A stretch of DNA of 64,000 nt, from positions 5,270,001 through 5,334,000 of the forward strand of contig NZ_CP108070.1 in NCBI RefSeq assembly GCF_036178845.1, in the 5' to 3' direction. Under the pieces are notes generated by a model. That model did no database searches, was not told where the DNA came from, and saw only the letters and a program-made list of their open reading frames with translations. The number at the start of each line of letters is the position of its first letter. Position 1 is the first letter of the stretch. Below are positions 8,542 through 16,802 of the stretch, piece after piece. The stretch is from Streptomyces sp. NBC_00271. Lineage in GTDB: Bacteria > Actinomycetota > Actinomycetes > Streptomycetales > Streptomycetaceae. The translations under genes were made by a program, and so were the position numbers.

Positions 8542-9303
8542 GTGGGCGCGGGCCACGCCCACCGGCTCTATCGGCACGGGCACTCCCCCGTGCACACCCT
8601 GCCCCCGCACACCAAACTCGCCGCGACCTTCGCCTTCGTCGTCGTGGTCGTCTCCACCCCGCGCGAGGCGATGTGGGCCTTCGCGCTGTACGCCGCGCTC
8701 CTGGCCACGGTGGCGTACCAGGCCCGGGTGCCGGCCGCCTTCCTGCTCAAGCGGCTGCTGATCGAGATCCCGTTCGTCGCCTTCGCCGTGCTCATGCCGT
8801 TCGTGGCGCAGGGCGAGCGGGTGGACGTCCTCGGTCTGTCGCTCAGCGTGAACGGCCTGTGGGGCGCCTGGAACGTCCTCGCCAAGGGCACCCTCGGCGT
8901 CGCCGCCTCCGTGCTCCTCGCCTCGACGACCGAACTGCGCGAACTGCTGCTGGGGCTCCAGCGGTTGAAGCTGCCCCCGCTCCTCGTGCAGATCGCCTCC
9001 TTCATGATCCGCTACGGCGATGTCATCACGGACGAGATGCGGCGGATGCGGATCGCGCGGGAGTCACGGGGCTTCGAGGCCCGGGGTGTACGGCACTGGG
9101 GCGTCCTCGCGAAGTCGGCGGGCGCGCTGTTCATCCGCTCCTACGAGCGCGGGGAGCGCGTCCATCTCGCCATGGTGAGCCGGGGGTACGCCGGTTCGAT
9201 GCCGGTCATCGACGAGGTGACCGCGTCCCGGGCGCAGTGGTCGTACGCCCTCGCCCTCCCGTTCGCCGCCCTTGTCGTCTGCCTGCTGGGATGGACCCTG
9301 TGA
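8542..9303 (+). CDS. CbiQ-type energy-coupling (T) component of the metal ECF transporter
   Basis: A 253-residue membrane protein that couples ATP hydrolysis to the CbiM-type S component. It has about five helices and the CbiQ coupling motif ARESRGFEARG (around residue 175), followed by the second motif in AMVSRGYAG. Like other CbiQ proteins it opens with a His-rich stretch (GHAHRLYRHGHSPVH). GTG 8542 starts one base after the cbiM stop. Confidence 0.93.
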   Translation: MGAGHAHRLYRHGHSPVHTLPPHTKLAATFAFVVVVVSTPREAMWAFALYAALLATVAYQARVPAAFLLKRLLIEIPFVAFAVLMPFVAQGERVDVLGLSLSVNGLWGAWNVLAKGTLGVAASVLLASTTELRELLLGLQRLKLPPLLVQIASFMIRYGDVITDEMRRMRIARESRGFEARGVRHWGVLAKSAGALFIRSYERGERVHLAMVSRGYAGSMPVIDEVTASRAQWSYALALPFAALVVCLLGWTL

Positions 9304-10052
9304 CCCCCTCTCTGGAAGTGGCCGGACTGGCCTTCGCCTACCCGGACGGCCACCAGGCCCTCTTCGGCGTCGACTTCACCGTCGGGCGTGGCGAGCGCGT
9401 CGCGCTGCTCGGCCCGAACGGCGCCGGCAAGACCACCCTCGTCCTCCATCTCAACGGCATCCTGACCGGCGGCGCCGGGACCGTGACGGTGGCCGGACTC
9501 CCGGTCGGCAAGCGGCACATGGCGGAGATCCGACGCAAGGTCGGCATCGTCTTCCAGGACCCGGACGACCAGCTGTTCATGCCGTCCGTGCGGGAGGATG
9601 TCGCCTTCGGACCGGCCGCGGCGGGCCTGAAGGGCGCCGAGCTGGAGGAACGCGTCCGTACGGCCCTGGAGCGGGTCGGCATGGCGGACTTCGCCGACCG
9701 CCCCCCGCACCATCTGTCGTTCGGGCAACGACGCCGGGTGGCCGTCGCGACCGTCCTCGCGATGGAGCCGGAGATCCTCGTCCTCGACGAGCCGTCCTCC
9801 AACCTCGACCCGGCCTCGCGCCGCGAACTCGCCGACATCCTGCGGTCGTTGGACGTGACCGTCCTCATGGTCACGCACGACCTGCCGTACGCCCTCGAAC
9901 TGTGCCCCCGGGCGCTGATCCTGAGCGACGGCGTGATCGCGGCGGACGGGAAGACCGGCGAGCTGCTCTCCGACGACGAGCTGATGCGCACCCACCGCCT
10001 GGAGCTGCCCTTCGGTTTCGATCCGCGCTCGACAGCTGTGCGTACTCCGTGA
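9300..10052 (+). CDS. CbiO-type ATPase of the metal ECF transporter
   Basis: Cytoplasmic ABC ATPase of 250 residues. Walker A GPNGAGKTT has Lys44, the Q-loop is FQDPDDQ, the signature is LSFGQ (139-143), Walker B is ILVLDEP with Asp163/Glu164, and the switch His lies in VTHD. I chose GTG 9300 because it overlaps the cbiQ stop as GTGA and has GGGA eight bases upstream. ATG 9291 is possible but lacks a ribosome site. Last gene of the three-gene transporter operon. Confidence 0.93.
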   Translation: MTPSLEVAGLAFAYPDGHQALFGVDFTVGRGERVALLGPNGAGKTTLVLHLNGILTGGAGTVTVAGLPVGKRHMAEIRRKVGIVFQDPDDQLFMPSVREDVAFGPAAAGLKGAELEERVRTALERVGMADFADRPPHHLSFGQRRRVAVATVLAMEPEILVLDEPSSNLDPASRRELADILRSLDVTVLMVTHDLPYALELCPRALILSDGVIAADGKTGELLSDDELMRTHRLELPFGFDPRSTAVRTP

Positions 10053-10062
10053 CAATGGGCGC

Positions 10063-10542
10063 GTGACGAAACAAGGGGACCAAGAGGACTTCGGATCGGC
10101 CGGGTCGCTGTTCCTCGACGACCAGTTGTGCTTCGCGCTGTACGCGGCCCAGCGCGCGGTGACCGCCGCGTACCGCCCGCTGCTGGAGGAGCTGGGCCTC
10201 ACCTACCCGCAGTACCTCGTCCTGCTGTTCCTCTGGGAGCGCGGCGAGACCACGGTCAAGGAGCTGGCGGGCGCGCTGCGGCTGGACTACGGCACGGTGT
10301 CGCCGCTGCTCAAGCGCCTGGAGTCGGCCGGTCTGGTCCGCCGTGACCGCTCGCCGCGCGACGAGCGGTCGGTGCTGGTGGCGGTCACCGGGCGCGGTGA
10401 GGCGCTGCGGGAGCGCGCGGCGGGCGTACCGCGGGCGCTGCTGGCGTCGACCGGCCTCGCCGGGGACGAGGTGGCCAGGTTGCGGCAGGAGCTGTGGGGG
10501 CTGGCCGAGCGCGCGGAGGGTGCGGCGGGGCGCGGGCGCTGA
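10063..10542 (+). CDS. ohrR: OhrR-type MarR-family peroxide-sensing repressor
   Basis: MarR winged-helix protein, 159 residues. The conserved N-terminal sensing cysteine of OhrR proteins is present in LDDQLCFALYAAQR (Cys23), and the wing reads RDRSPRDERSVLVAVT. Organic hydroperoxides oxidise this cysteine and release the repressor from DNA. The organic hydroperoxide reductase gene follows 124 bases downstream, the classical pairing. The GTG start lies only ten bases after the ECF ATPase gene, so some read-through is possible. Confidence 0.88.
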   Translation: MTKQGDQEDFGSAGSLFLDDQLCFALYAAQRAVTAAYRPLLEELGLTYPQYLVLLFLWERGETTVKELAGALRLDYGTVSPLLKRLESAGLVRRDRSPRDERSVLVAVTGRGEALRERAAGVPRALLASTGLAGDEVARLRQELWGLAERAEGAAGRGR

Positions 10543-10612
10543 CCTGCCCGGGCAGGGGTTACCGACGGTTTCTACCCCCTGGTGATCACCCTTCCGTACC
10601 GGCCGGTACCTT

Positions 10613-10631
10613 GTGCACGATGTACTTGCAC
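10613..10631. promoter_or_regulatory. Inverted repeat between ohrR and ohr (candidate OhrR operator)
   Basis: GTGCA (10613-10617) and TGCAC (10627-10631) are inverted around a 9-base spacer. They lie 36-54 bases before the ohr start, where an operator would sit. No footprint-defined consensus is matched here, so the assignment rests on position and symmetry. Confidence 0.3.
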
Positions 10632-10666
10632 GCTTCTGTGTTTTCCGTCCTGGGGGAGGTCCCGCC

Positions 10667-11128
10667 ATGATCGATGGCACCGCTGTCGGCGACACCGCTG
10701 TCGACACTCGTCCGACGAAGATCATGTACGTCGCCGAGGCCACCGCGCACGGCGGCCGGGACGGCTATGTCACCAGCCAGGACGGCCAGATCGAACTGAA
10801 GGTCGCGATGCCGCCCGCGCTCGGCGGTGACGGCAACGGCACCAACCCCGAGCAGCTCTTCGCGGCCGGGTACAGCGCCTGCTTCCACAACGCGCTGGTA
10901 CTGGTGGGCCGCCGCGCCGGACTGGACCTGACCGGCTCCACCGTCGCCGCGAAGGTCGGCATCGGACCCAACAAGCAGCGCGGCTACGGCCTCGCGGTCG
11001 CCCTGAGCGTCTCGCTGCCCGTCCTCGACCAGGACGTCGCGACCAAGCTCGTGGACGCGGCGCACGAGGTCTGCCCGTACTCGAACGCGACCCGGAACAA
11101 CATCGAGGTCACGATCCTGCTCGGCTAG
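10667..11128 (+). CDS. ohr: Organic hydroperoxide resistance protein (Ohr peroxidase)
   Basis: Thiol peroxidase of the Ohr/OsmC family, 153 residues; it reduces organic and lipid hydroperoxides in the cytoplasm. Catalytic cysteines are Cys72 in AAGYSACFHNAL and Cys136 in HEVCPYSNATRNN. The supporting arginine is in GRDGYV (Arg31) and the glutamate in NPEQLF. Start ATG 10667 has GGGGGAGG seven bases upstream. Its partner regulator OhrR is directly upstream. Confidence 0.95.
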   Translation: MIDGTAVGDTAVDTRPTKIMYVAEATAHGGRDGYVTSQDGQIELKVAMPPALGGDGNGTNPEQLFAAGYSACFHNALVLVGRRAGLDLTGSTVAAKVGIGPNKQRGYGLAVALSVSLPVLDQDVATKLVDAAHEVCPYSNATRNNIEVTILLG

Positions 11129-11195
11129 GAATCGAGCCTTCCGCGTGTGTGTTGCAACCACTGTTGAGGGTGGCCGGGCGACAGGGAGTACGGAC

Positions 11196-12368
11196 GTGAA
11201 CGTGAACGGCGAAGTGGCCGAGGGCTTCGAGCCGGTCAGGGAAGCGTTCGCGCGTAACTTCGAGACGCTCGGGGAGCGCGGTGCGGCGGTCTCCGTGTAC
11301 CGGCACGGGCGCAAGGTCGTCGACCTGTGGGGCGGCACGCGGGACGTGGACGGTACGGCGGATTCGGCGCCCTGGGAGCACGGCACAGCCCACGTCATGC
11401 ACTCGGCGACGAAGGGTGTCGGGGCCGCCGTACTCCTGATGCTGCACGAGTGCGGCGAGCTGGACCTGGACGCACCGGTCGGGAAGTACTGGCCCGAGTT
11501 CAAGGCTCGGGGCAAGGAACACCTCCTGGTCCGGCATGTGCTGTCGCACCGGGCGGGCGTGCCCGTGGTCGACGTGCCGCTGACCCCGGCCGAGGCCGCG
11601 GACCCGGACCGTACGGCCGAGTCGATCGCGGCGCAGACCCCCCTCTGGGAGCCGGGCACGGACCACGGCTACCACCCCCACACCTTCGGCTGGATGCTCT
11701 CCGAACTGGTCCGCCGCGTCACCGGCGGCCGGGGCGTGGGCGAGTTCATCGCGACGGAGATCGCCGCCCCGCTCGGCCTGGACCTCTGGGTCGGGCTGCC
11801 GGGGGCCGAGGCCCACCGGGTGGGCCGCGCGGGCCGCGTCGATTCGCCCGAGCCGTCGAGCGCCCTGCGCACCCGCCCGAAGCGGTCGGTGGCCGAGGCC
11901 TACAAGGACCCGGACTCGACGACCGTCCGCGCCTTCGCCGCGATCACCCCGCCGCCCGACGACAACGACCCCGCCTATCGCGCGGCGGCCCTCCCCGCCT
12001 CGAACGGCATCGCCACGGCCGACGGTCTCGCCCGTTTCTACGCGGCCCTGATCGGCGAGCTGGACGGCACCCGGCTGTTCACCCCGGCCACGGTCGACCT
12101 GGCCCGCGCCGAGGCGTCCGCGGGACCGGACCGCACCCTGGTCATCACCACGCGCTTCGGCCTCGGCTACATGCTCCACGGCACGGCCTCCCCGCTGCTG
12201 GGCCCGGCCTCGTTCGGCCACCCCGGCCGCGGCGGCCCCCTGGGCTTCGCGGACCCCGAGTCGGGCATCGCCTTCGGCTACATCACGAACGGCTTCCGCA
12301 AGACGGTGACGGCGGACCCACGGGCGCAGGCACTGGTACGGGCGGTACGGTCGGCGCTGTCGTCGTAG
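11196..12368 (+). CDS. Class C beta-lactamase-like serine hydrolase / esterase
   Basis: A 390-residue SxxK hydrolase. The nucleophile motif is SATK (Ser70/Lys73) and the second active-site motif is in DHGYHPHT (Tyr159). The carboxy region has GHPGRGGPLGFADP, where class C enzymes and EstB-type esterases keep their HxG/KTG-like box. No signal peptide is visible, so a cytoplasmic esterase is more likely than a secreted beta-lactamase. GTG 11196 has AGGGAG eight bases upstream. Substrate unknown. Short repeats abut the stop codon. Confidence 0.87.
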   Translation: MNVNGEVAEGFEPVREAFARNFETLGERGAAVSVYRHGRKVVDLWGGTRDVDGTADSAPWEHGTAHVMHSATKGVGAAVLLMLHECGELDLDAPVGKYWPEFKARGKEHLLVRHVLSHRAGVPVVDVPLTPAEAADPDRTAESIAAQTPLWEPGTDHGYHPHTFGWMLSELVRRVTGGRGVGEFIATEIAAPLGLDLWVGLPGAEAHRVGRAGRVDSPEPSSALRTRPKRSVAEAYKDPDSTTVRAFAAITPPPDDNDPAYRAAALPASNGIATADGLARFYAALIGELDGTRLFTPATVDLARAEASAGPDRTLVITTRFGLGYMLHGTASPLLGPASFGHPGRGGPLGFADPESGIAFGYITNGFRKTVTADPRAQALVRAVRSALSS

Positions 12369-12377
12369 CCGACCGGG

Positions 12378-12423
12378 CCGGGGACGCGGCGTAGTCGCTC
12401 GGACCGGGGACGCGGCGTAGTCG
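12378..12423. repeat. Two copies of a 20-bp direct repeat after the serine hydrolase
   Basis: The 20-base sequences at 12378-12397 and 12404-12423 are identical (core GACGCGGCGTAGTCG), period 26. The bases around the hydrolase stop codon (12364-12380) resemble the unit, as if the gene end had been duplicated downstream. Confidence 0.75.
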
Positions 12424-12555
12424 ATACGGCCGGGGCCGTGCCAGGACACCCCCGCGATCCTGGCCCGCCCCTTCCGGTCCGCCCGTCCCTCGCCGCGCGG
12501 CGATCACCAGAATGCGCGGCCGACCGCCCGCCTGTCGTTGGCACACAGTCGCCAC

Positions 12556-13566
12556 CTACTTGGCGCAGGGTCCACGGCCTTCCGGACCTGCCTCACGCTC
12601 CTCGGCCACCGCCTGCCTGCGGAGTTCACTCGGCGGGACGCCATGGGCGGTGCGGAAGGCCCGGGTGAACTCGGCGGCGCGGGGGAAGCCCCAGCGGGCG
12701 GCGACGGCATGGACCGGCATCGCGCGCAGTGCCGGGTCGGCGAGGTCGCGGCGGGCGTTCTCCAGCCGCTGATCGCGGATGTAGGAGGCCACGGTGAGGC
12801 CCTCGGCCTGGAAGAGGCGGTACAGATGGCTGCGCGAGATGTGGTGCGCGGCGGCGATCCGTGCGGGGGTCAGCTCCTGGTCGCCCAGATTCCGGCGGAT
12901 GAACGCCTTGATGCGCAGGGTCAGCGTCCGGCCGCGGGACTCCGGCGGCAGCAGGGCCTCGGCGTCCAGGGCGCCCGCGAAGACGGCCGTGACCAGATCG
13001 GAGAGGACCGTTCCCAGCCGGGGTCCGTCCGACGGCTGGTAGGAGCCGGTGTCCGAGGCCAGCTGGACGAGGAACTGCGCCAGGAGCGCGCCGACTCCCT
13101 CACGGCCCGAGATCCGGCTGCCGATCACCTGGTCGGCTCGGTTCGCGGGCAGCGCCACCAGCGACCGCGGGATCTCGACTCCCACGAGACTGACCGGGTC
13201 GGCGCCGGTGTGTATCTCGTACGACCGCGAGGAACAGTTCGTGTGGATGTCGTTGACCCGGTACGCGGCCTGCCGTCTGTCCCAGGCCGCCGCTCCCTCT
13301 CCGCGCAGCAGGAGGGAGAGGTGGAACACCTCGGGATCGGACTGGCGGATCAGCTTCGGCGTCCGACGGAAGACCAGGTGGTCGAAGGTCGCCGGCCAGA
13401 CCGTGACGTCCCCCAGCCCGATCATGCGCTGGTGCGCGCGGTAGTCCGCCGCGCGGTCGCTGGCCAGCTGCATGGGCGCGTGCGTACGGCCCATGCGCTG
13501 CGTCCACGCCTCGAACCGGTCACCGACCGGCAGGTCCGCGCTTTTGAAGACCGACTCGTGCAACAC
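12556..13566 (-). CDS. AraC-family transcriptional regulator
   Basis: A 336-residue regulator. Residues about 20-190 form an AraC-binding-like sensor domain (VFHLSLLLRGEG). The C-terminal 100 residues contain the two helix-turn-helix motifs, with LTPARIAAAHHISRSHLYRLFQAEG and the terminal WGFPRAAEFTRAFRTAHGVPPSELRR signature spread over 230-320. The effector and targets are unknown. It stands alone on the minus strand, separated from the MMPL gene by a strong terminator. Confidence 0.9.
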   Translation of the reverse strand: MLHESVFKSADLPVGDRFEAWTQRMGRTHAPMQLASDRAADYRAHQRMIGLGDVTVWPATFDHLVFRRTPKLIRQSDPEVFHLSLLLRGEGAAAWDRRQAAYRVNDIHTNCSSRSYEIHTGADPVSLVGVEIPRSLVALPANRADQVIGSRISGREGVGALLAQFLVQLASDTGSYQPSDGPRLGTVLSDLVTAVFAGALDAEALLPPESRGRTLTLRIKAFIRRNLGDQELTPARIAAAHHISRSHLYRLFQAEGLTVASYIRDQRLENARRDLADPALRAMPVHAVAARWGFPRAAEFTRAFRTAHGVPPSELRRQAVAEEREAGPEGRGPCAK

Positions 13567-13630
13567 GATCGGCGGACCTCCTGGTGAGAGAGCCTGGGAC
13601 CGGATGATTCCACAGCAAGGAGCAAGAAGT

Positions 13631-13664
13631 GAGGGGCACCCCGCAGCAATGCGGGGTGCCCCTC
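13631..13664 (-). terminator. Strong intrinsic terminator after the MMPL gene
   Basis: A perfect 15-bp stem (GAGGGGCACCCCGCA, 13631-13645, pairing with 13650-13664) has a GCAA tetraloop. It lies 42 bases past the MMPL stop in the direction of transcription and upstream of the araC gene. Confidence 0.85.
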
Positions 13665-13705
13665 AGCACATCAGTCGGCCGACCGGACGGACAGCCGGTC
13701 GGGCC

Positions 13706-15937
13706 TCAGACCCGTACCAGCTCCCGGTCCTCGTCCCGGCCCCCGTCGCCGGGTCCCTGCCCCTTCTCCGCCGCCGTGCGCAGGCCCTCGCCCTCGACGT
13801 CCACGTTGGGAAGCGCCCGGTCCAGCCACTTCGGCAGCCACCAGGCCTTCTTCCCGAGCAGGGCCAGCACCGCTGGGACGATCGCCATGCGGACCACGAA
13901 CGCGTCGAAGAAGACCGCGATCGCGAGGCCGAAGCCGATCATCTTGATCATCGACTCGCTGGAGCCGATGAAGCCCGAGAAGACGGCGATCATGATGACC
14001 GCGGCCGCCGTGACGACGCGTGCGCCGTGCCTGAACCCGGTCACGATCGCCTGGTGGGGCTTCTCCCCGTGGACGTACGCCTCGCGCATCCGGGTCACGA
14101 GGAACACCTCGTAGTCCATCGCGAGACCGAAGACGACACCCACCATGAAGATCGGCATCATCGACATGATCGGGCCGGTTTCCTCGACGCCCAGGAGGCC
14201 GGACAGCCAGCCCCACTGGAAGACGGCGACGACCGCGCCGAGCGCCGCCATCACGCTCAGCAGGAAGCCGAGCGCCGCCTTCAGCGGGACCAGGATCGAG
14301 CGGAAGACCACGATCAGGAGGAGGAAGGCGAGGCCGACGACCAGCGCGAGATACGGGATCAGCGCGTCGTTCAGCTTCTGCGAGAAGTCGATGTTCATCG
14401 CGGTGGTACCGGTGACCAGCACCTTCGCGTCGGTCTCCGTCGTGATGCTGCCGCCCGCGTCACGGATGGCGTGCACCAGGTCCTCGGTCTTGACGGAGGA
14501 CGGCTTGGAGTCGGGGATGACCGTGATCGTCGCGGTGTCCCCGGCCTTGTTGAACGCCGCCGGACTGACCGACACGACGTCCTTCATGTCCTTGACCGTG
14601 TCGGTGACCTTGGTGGCCGCGGCCTTGGGGTCGTCGCTGGACTTGCCGTCCACGACGAGCATCAGGGGACCGTTGAAGCCGGGACCGAAGCCGTCGGACA
14701 GCGTGTCGTACGCCCGGCGCTGCGTGGTCGACGTCGGCTGCGAACCATCGTCGGGCAGACCCAGTTCGAGCGAGGCCGCCGGGAGCGCGGCGGCGCCGAG
14801 GCCGATCACGCCGAGCAGCAGCACGGCGAGCGGCCGGCGCACGACGAAGCTCGCCCAGCGGGTGCCCATGTTGGGCTTGCCCTCCTTCTTCGCGGCACGC
14901 CCACCGCCGAGCAGCTTGCTCTTCTTGCCCGCGGGCTGGACCTTGCGGCCGGCGTAGCCCAGCAGGGCCGGAATCAGCGACAGCGCGATCAGTACCGCGA
15001 TGGCGACCGTGCCCGCCGCCGCGACACCCATCTTCGTCAGCATCGGGATGTTGACGACCGACAGACCGACCAGCGCGATCACGACCGTCAGACCGGCGAA
15101 GACGACCGCCGAGCCCGCCGTGCCGACGGCCCGTCCGGCCGCTTCCTCGCGCTCCCGGCCCTCGGCCAGTTCGGCGCGGTAGCGGGAGACGATGAAGAGG
15201 GCGTAGTCGATGCCGACCGCGAGGCCGATCATCATCGCCAGGGTGGAGGTGGTGGTGCCCAGGTCCAGCGCGTTCGCCAGCGCCGTGATCGTCGAGACGC
15301 CGATGCCCACGCCGATCAGCGCGGTCAGCAGCGGCAGCCCGGCCGCGATCAGCGAACCGAAGGTGATGACGAGCACGACCGCGGCGACGGCTATACCGAT
15401 GACCTCGGTCGACCCGGTCTCGGGCGTCGCCTGGAGCGCGTCACCGCCGACCTCGACGCTCAGCCCGGCGTCCCGCGCCTGCTGCGCGGCCTCCTCCAGG
15501 GCGGTCTTCGAGGAGTCCTTCAACTCCATGCCGGACACCTTGTACTTCACCGAGGTGTAGGCGACCGACCCGTCCTTGCTCACCGCGTGGGACTTGAAGG
15601 GGTCGGACACGGAGGTGACCTCGGAGCCGTCGCCGAGCGCCTTGACGGTCTTCTCGACGGTCGCCTTGTTGGCCTTGTCGCCCATCTTCTCGCCGGCGGG
15701 CGCCTTGAAGACCACACGGGCGGTCGCGCCGTCGGCGCTCATCCCGGGGAAGCGCTGTTCGAGCAGGTCGAAGGCTTTCTGCGCCTCGGTGCCGGGGATC
15801 GAGAAAGAGGACGCTCCCGCGGTGGGCGCGGAGGCGGCGCCGACACCCGCCAGCGTCAGCAGGGCCACCCAGATCAGGGCGACGAAATGGCGTCGCCTGA
15901 AGGCGAATCGGCCGAGTTTGTAAAGGAATGTGGCCAC
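13706..15937 (-). CDS. MMPL/RND-family membrane transporter
   Basis: A 743-residue RND-superfamily protein of the MMPL type. Transmembrane helix 1 (residues about 15-35) is followed by a large periplasmic-side loop and helices 2-6. Then come a second extracellular domain (starting LPDDGSQPTSTTQRRAYDTL) and helices 8-12, the duplicated RND plan. Proton-relay-type residues lie in GLAVGIDYALFIVSRYR and the equivalent GLAMDYEVFLVTRMREAY. MMPL proteins export lipids, polyketides or drugs. The tetR gene upstream in the same direction is the likely repressor. Confidence 0.92.
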   Translation of the reverse strand: MATFLYKLGRFAFRRRHFVALIWVALLTLAGVGAASAPTAGASSFSIPGTEAQKAFDLLEQRFPGMSADGATARVVFKAPAGEKMGDKANKATVEKTVKALGDGSEVTSVSDPFKSHAVSKDGSVAYTSVKYKVSGMELKDSSKTALEEAAQQARDAGLSVEVGGDALQATPETGSTEVIGIAVAAVVLVITFGSLIAAGLPLLTALIGVGIGVSTITALANALDLGTTTSTLAMMIGLAVGIDYALFIVSRYRAELAEGREREEAAGRAVGTAGSAVVFAGLTVVIALVGLSVVNIPMLTKMGVAAAGTVAIAVLIALSLIPALLGYAGRKVQPAGKKSKLLGGGRAAKKEGKPNMGTRWASFVVRRPLAVLLLGVIGLGAAALPAASLELGLPDDGSQPTSTTQRRAYDTLSDGFGPGFNGPLMLVVDGKSSDDPKAAATKVTDTVKDMKDVVSVSPAAFNKAGDTATITVIPDSKPSSVKTEDLVHAIRDAGGSITTETDAKVLVTGTTAMNIDFSQKLNDALIPYLALVVGLAFLLLIVVFRSILVPLKAALGFLLSVMAALGAVVAVFQWGWLSGLLGVEETGPIMSMMPIFMVGVVFGLAMDYEVFLVTRMREAYVHGEKPHQAIVTGFRHGARVVTAAAVIMIAVFSGFIGSSESMIKMIGFGLAIAVFFDAFVVRMAIVPAVLALLGKKAWWLPKWLDRALPNVDVEGEGLRTAAEKGQGPGDGGRDEDRELVRV

Positions 15938-16049
15938 GAGGGCGTACTCCCGGTCAGGTCGTTTGCTGGCAGCTGGGCAGGGGAGATCAGCCCGACGACG
16001 TGAGCGGTCGCGTCAGGTGCACGTAGGCGTTACTGAAGGTCGGGCAGGC

Positions 16050-16637
16050 TCAGGCGCCGAGAGCGGGGAGGATCACGGCGTCCATGTACGAGGTGAGGAA
16101 GTCCTGGGTGGGTGGCAGTTCGTCGACGATGCCGCGCACCGCGAAGGCGCCGATCATCATGTGCAGCACGTAGTCCTGGGCGGGGTTGTCCGCCCGGATC
16201 TCACCTCGATCGACGGCGCGCCGCAGGATCTCGCGGAGCATCTCGGTCTCCGGCTCGATGATCCACTCGCGGAATGCACGCAGGAGATCGGGGTTCCCGT
16301 GCAGTGCCGTGGCCAGACCCCGCATCAGCGCGGAGTTCTGCTCCATGTGGCAGTCGTCCTCACGCCTCACCATGGCGTGGAAGTCGCCCCGCAGGGATCC
16401 GGTGTCGATGTCACTGGTGATCGGCTTCTCGTGCCGCAGCGCCTTCACGACGAGCTCGGCCTTGCCGCCCCACTGGCGGTAGAGGGTGGCCTTGCTGGAC
16501 CGGGTGCGGGCGGCGACGGCGTCCATGGTCAGGGCGTCGTAGCCGACCTCTCGGAGCAGTTCGAGCACGGCCGCGTACAGCTCGGCCTCACGCTCGGGGG
16601 TGATCCGACTGCGACGCACCGTTGCGGCTTCAGTCAT
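16050..16637 (-). CDS. TetR-family repressor of the MMPL exporter
   Basis: A 195-residue TetR protein. Helix-turn-helix: ALTMDAVAARTRSSKATLYRQWGGKAELV. The C-terminal ligand domain is of the TetR_C_11-like type seen next to MMPL exporters. ATG 16637 is chosen over the upstream in-frame codon at 16679 because the latter runs into the operator region. The gene precedes the MMPL gene by 112 bases on the same strand. A matching palindrome at 16708-16722 and a half-site at 16666-16677 suggest autoregulation. Confidence 0.9.
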   Translation of the reverse strand: MTEAATVRRSRITPEREAELYAAVLELLREVGYDALTMDAVAARTRSSKATLYRQWGGKAELVVKALRHEKPITSDIDTGSLRGDFHAMVRREDDCHMEQNSALMRGLATALHGNPDLLRAFREWIIEPETEMLREILRRAVDRGEIRADNPAQDYVLHMMIGAFAVRGIVDELPPTQDFLTSYMDAVILPALGA

Positions 16638-16707
16638 CCCACTCACCTTCTCTGCTCCGGACGACACGGTTTCGTACACCTATGAAGATACCCCGCGATT
16701 CAAAGAA

Positions 16708-16722
16708 ACGAAACCGTTTCGT
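16708..16722. promoter_or_regulatory. Palindromic operator between tetR and the tricorn gene
   Basis: ACGAAACCGTTTCGT is a perfect 15-base palindrome with a single central base. A second partial site, CGGTTTCGTAC, sits at 16666-16677 near the tetR start. TetR operators of the MMPL-linked group often have this shape. Position allows control of tetR/mmpL and possibly of the divergent tricorn gene. Confidence 0.55.
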
Positions 16723-16802
16723 ACGTGTGCTGGGTCACGCACACCCGAAAGGAAACCTACTCACAAGTTGCCGGGCGCCTCCGGGAGGAGAAGCATGGGC
16801 AG

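Noticed and set aside
13472..16003. Very long plus-strand open frame opposite the MMPL and TetR genes
   Set aside because: It is antisense to a clear 12-helix transporter, its product is a His/Arg/Gly/Asp-rich chain with no domain, and such frames are expected opposite GC-rich coding DNA. The same applies to the long frames opposite the acylase (32.7-35.6 kb), fruA (46.9-49.4 kb) and the PBPs (3.5-5.5 kb).
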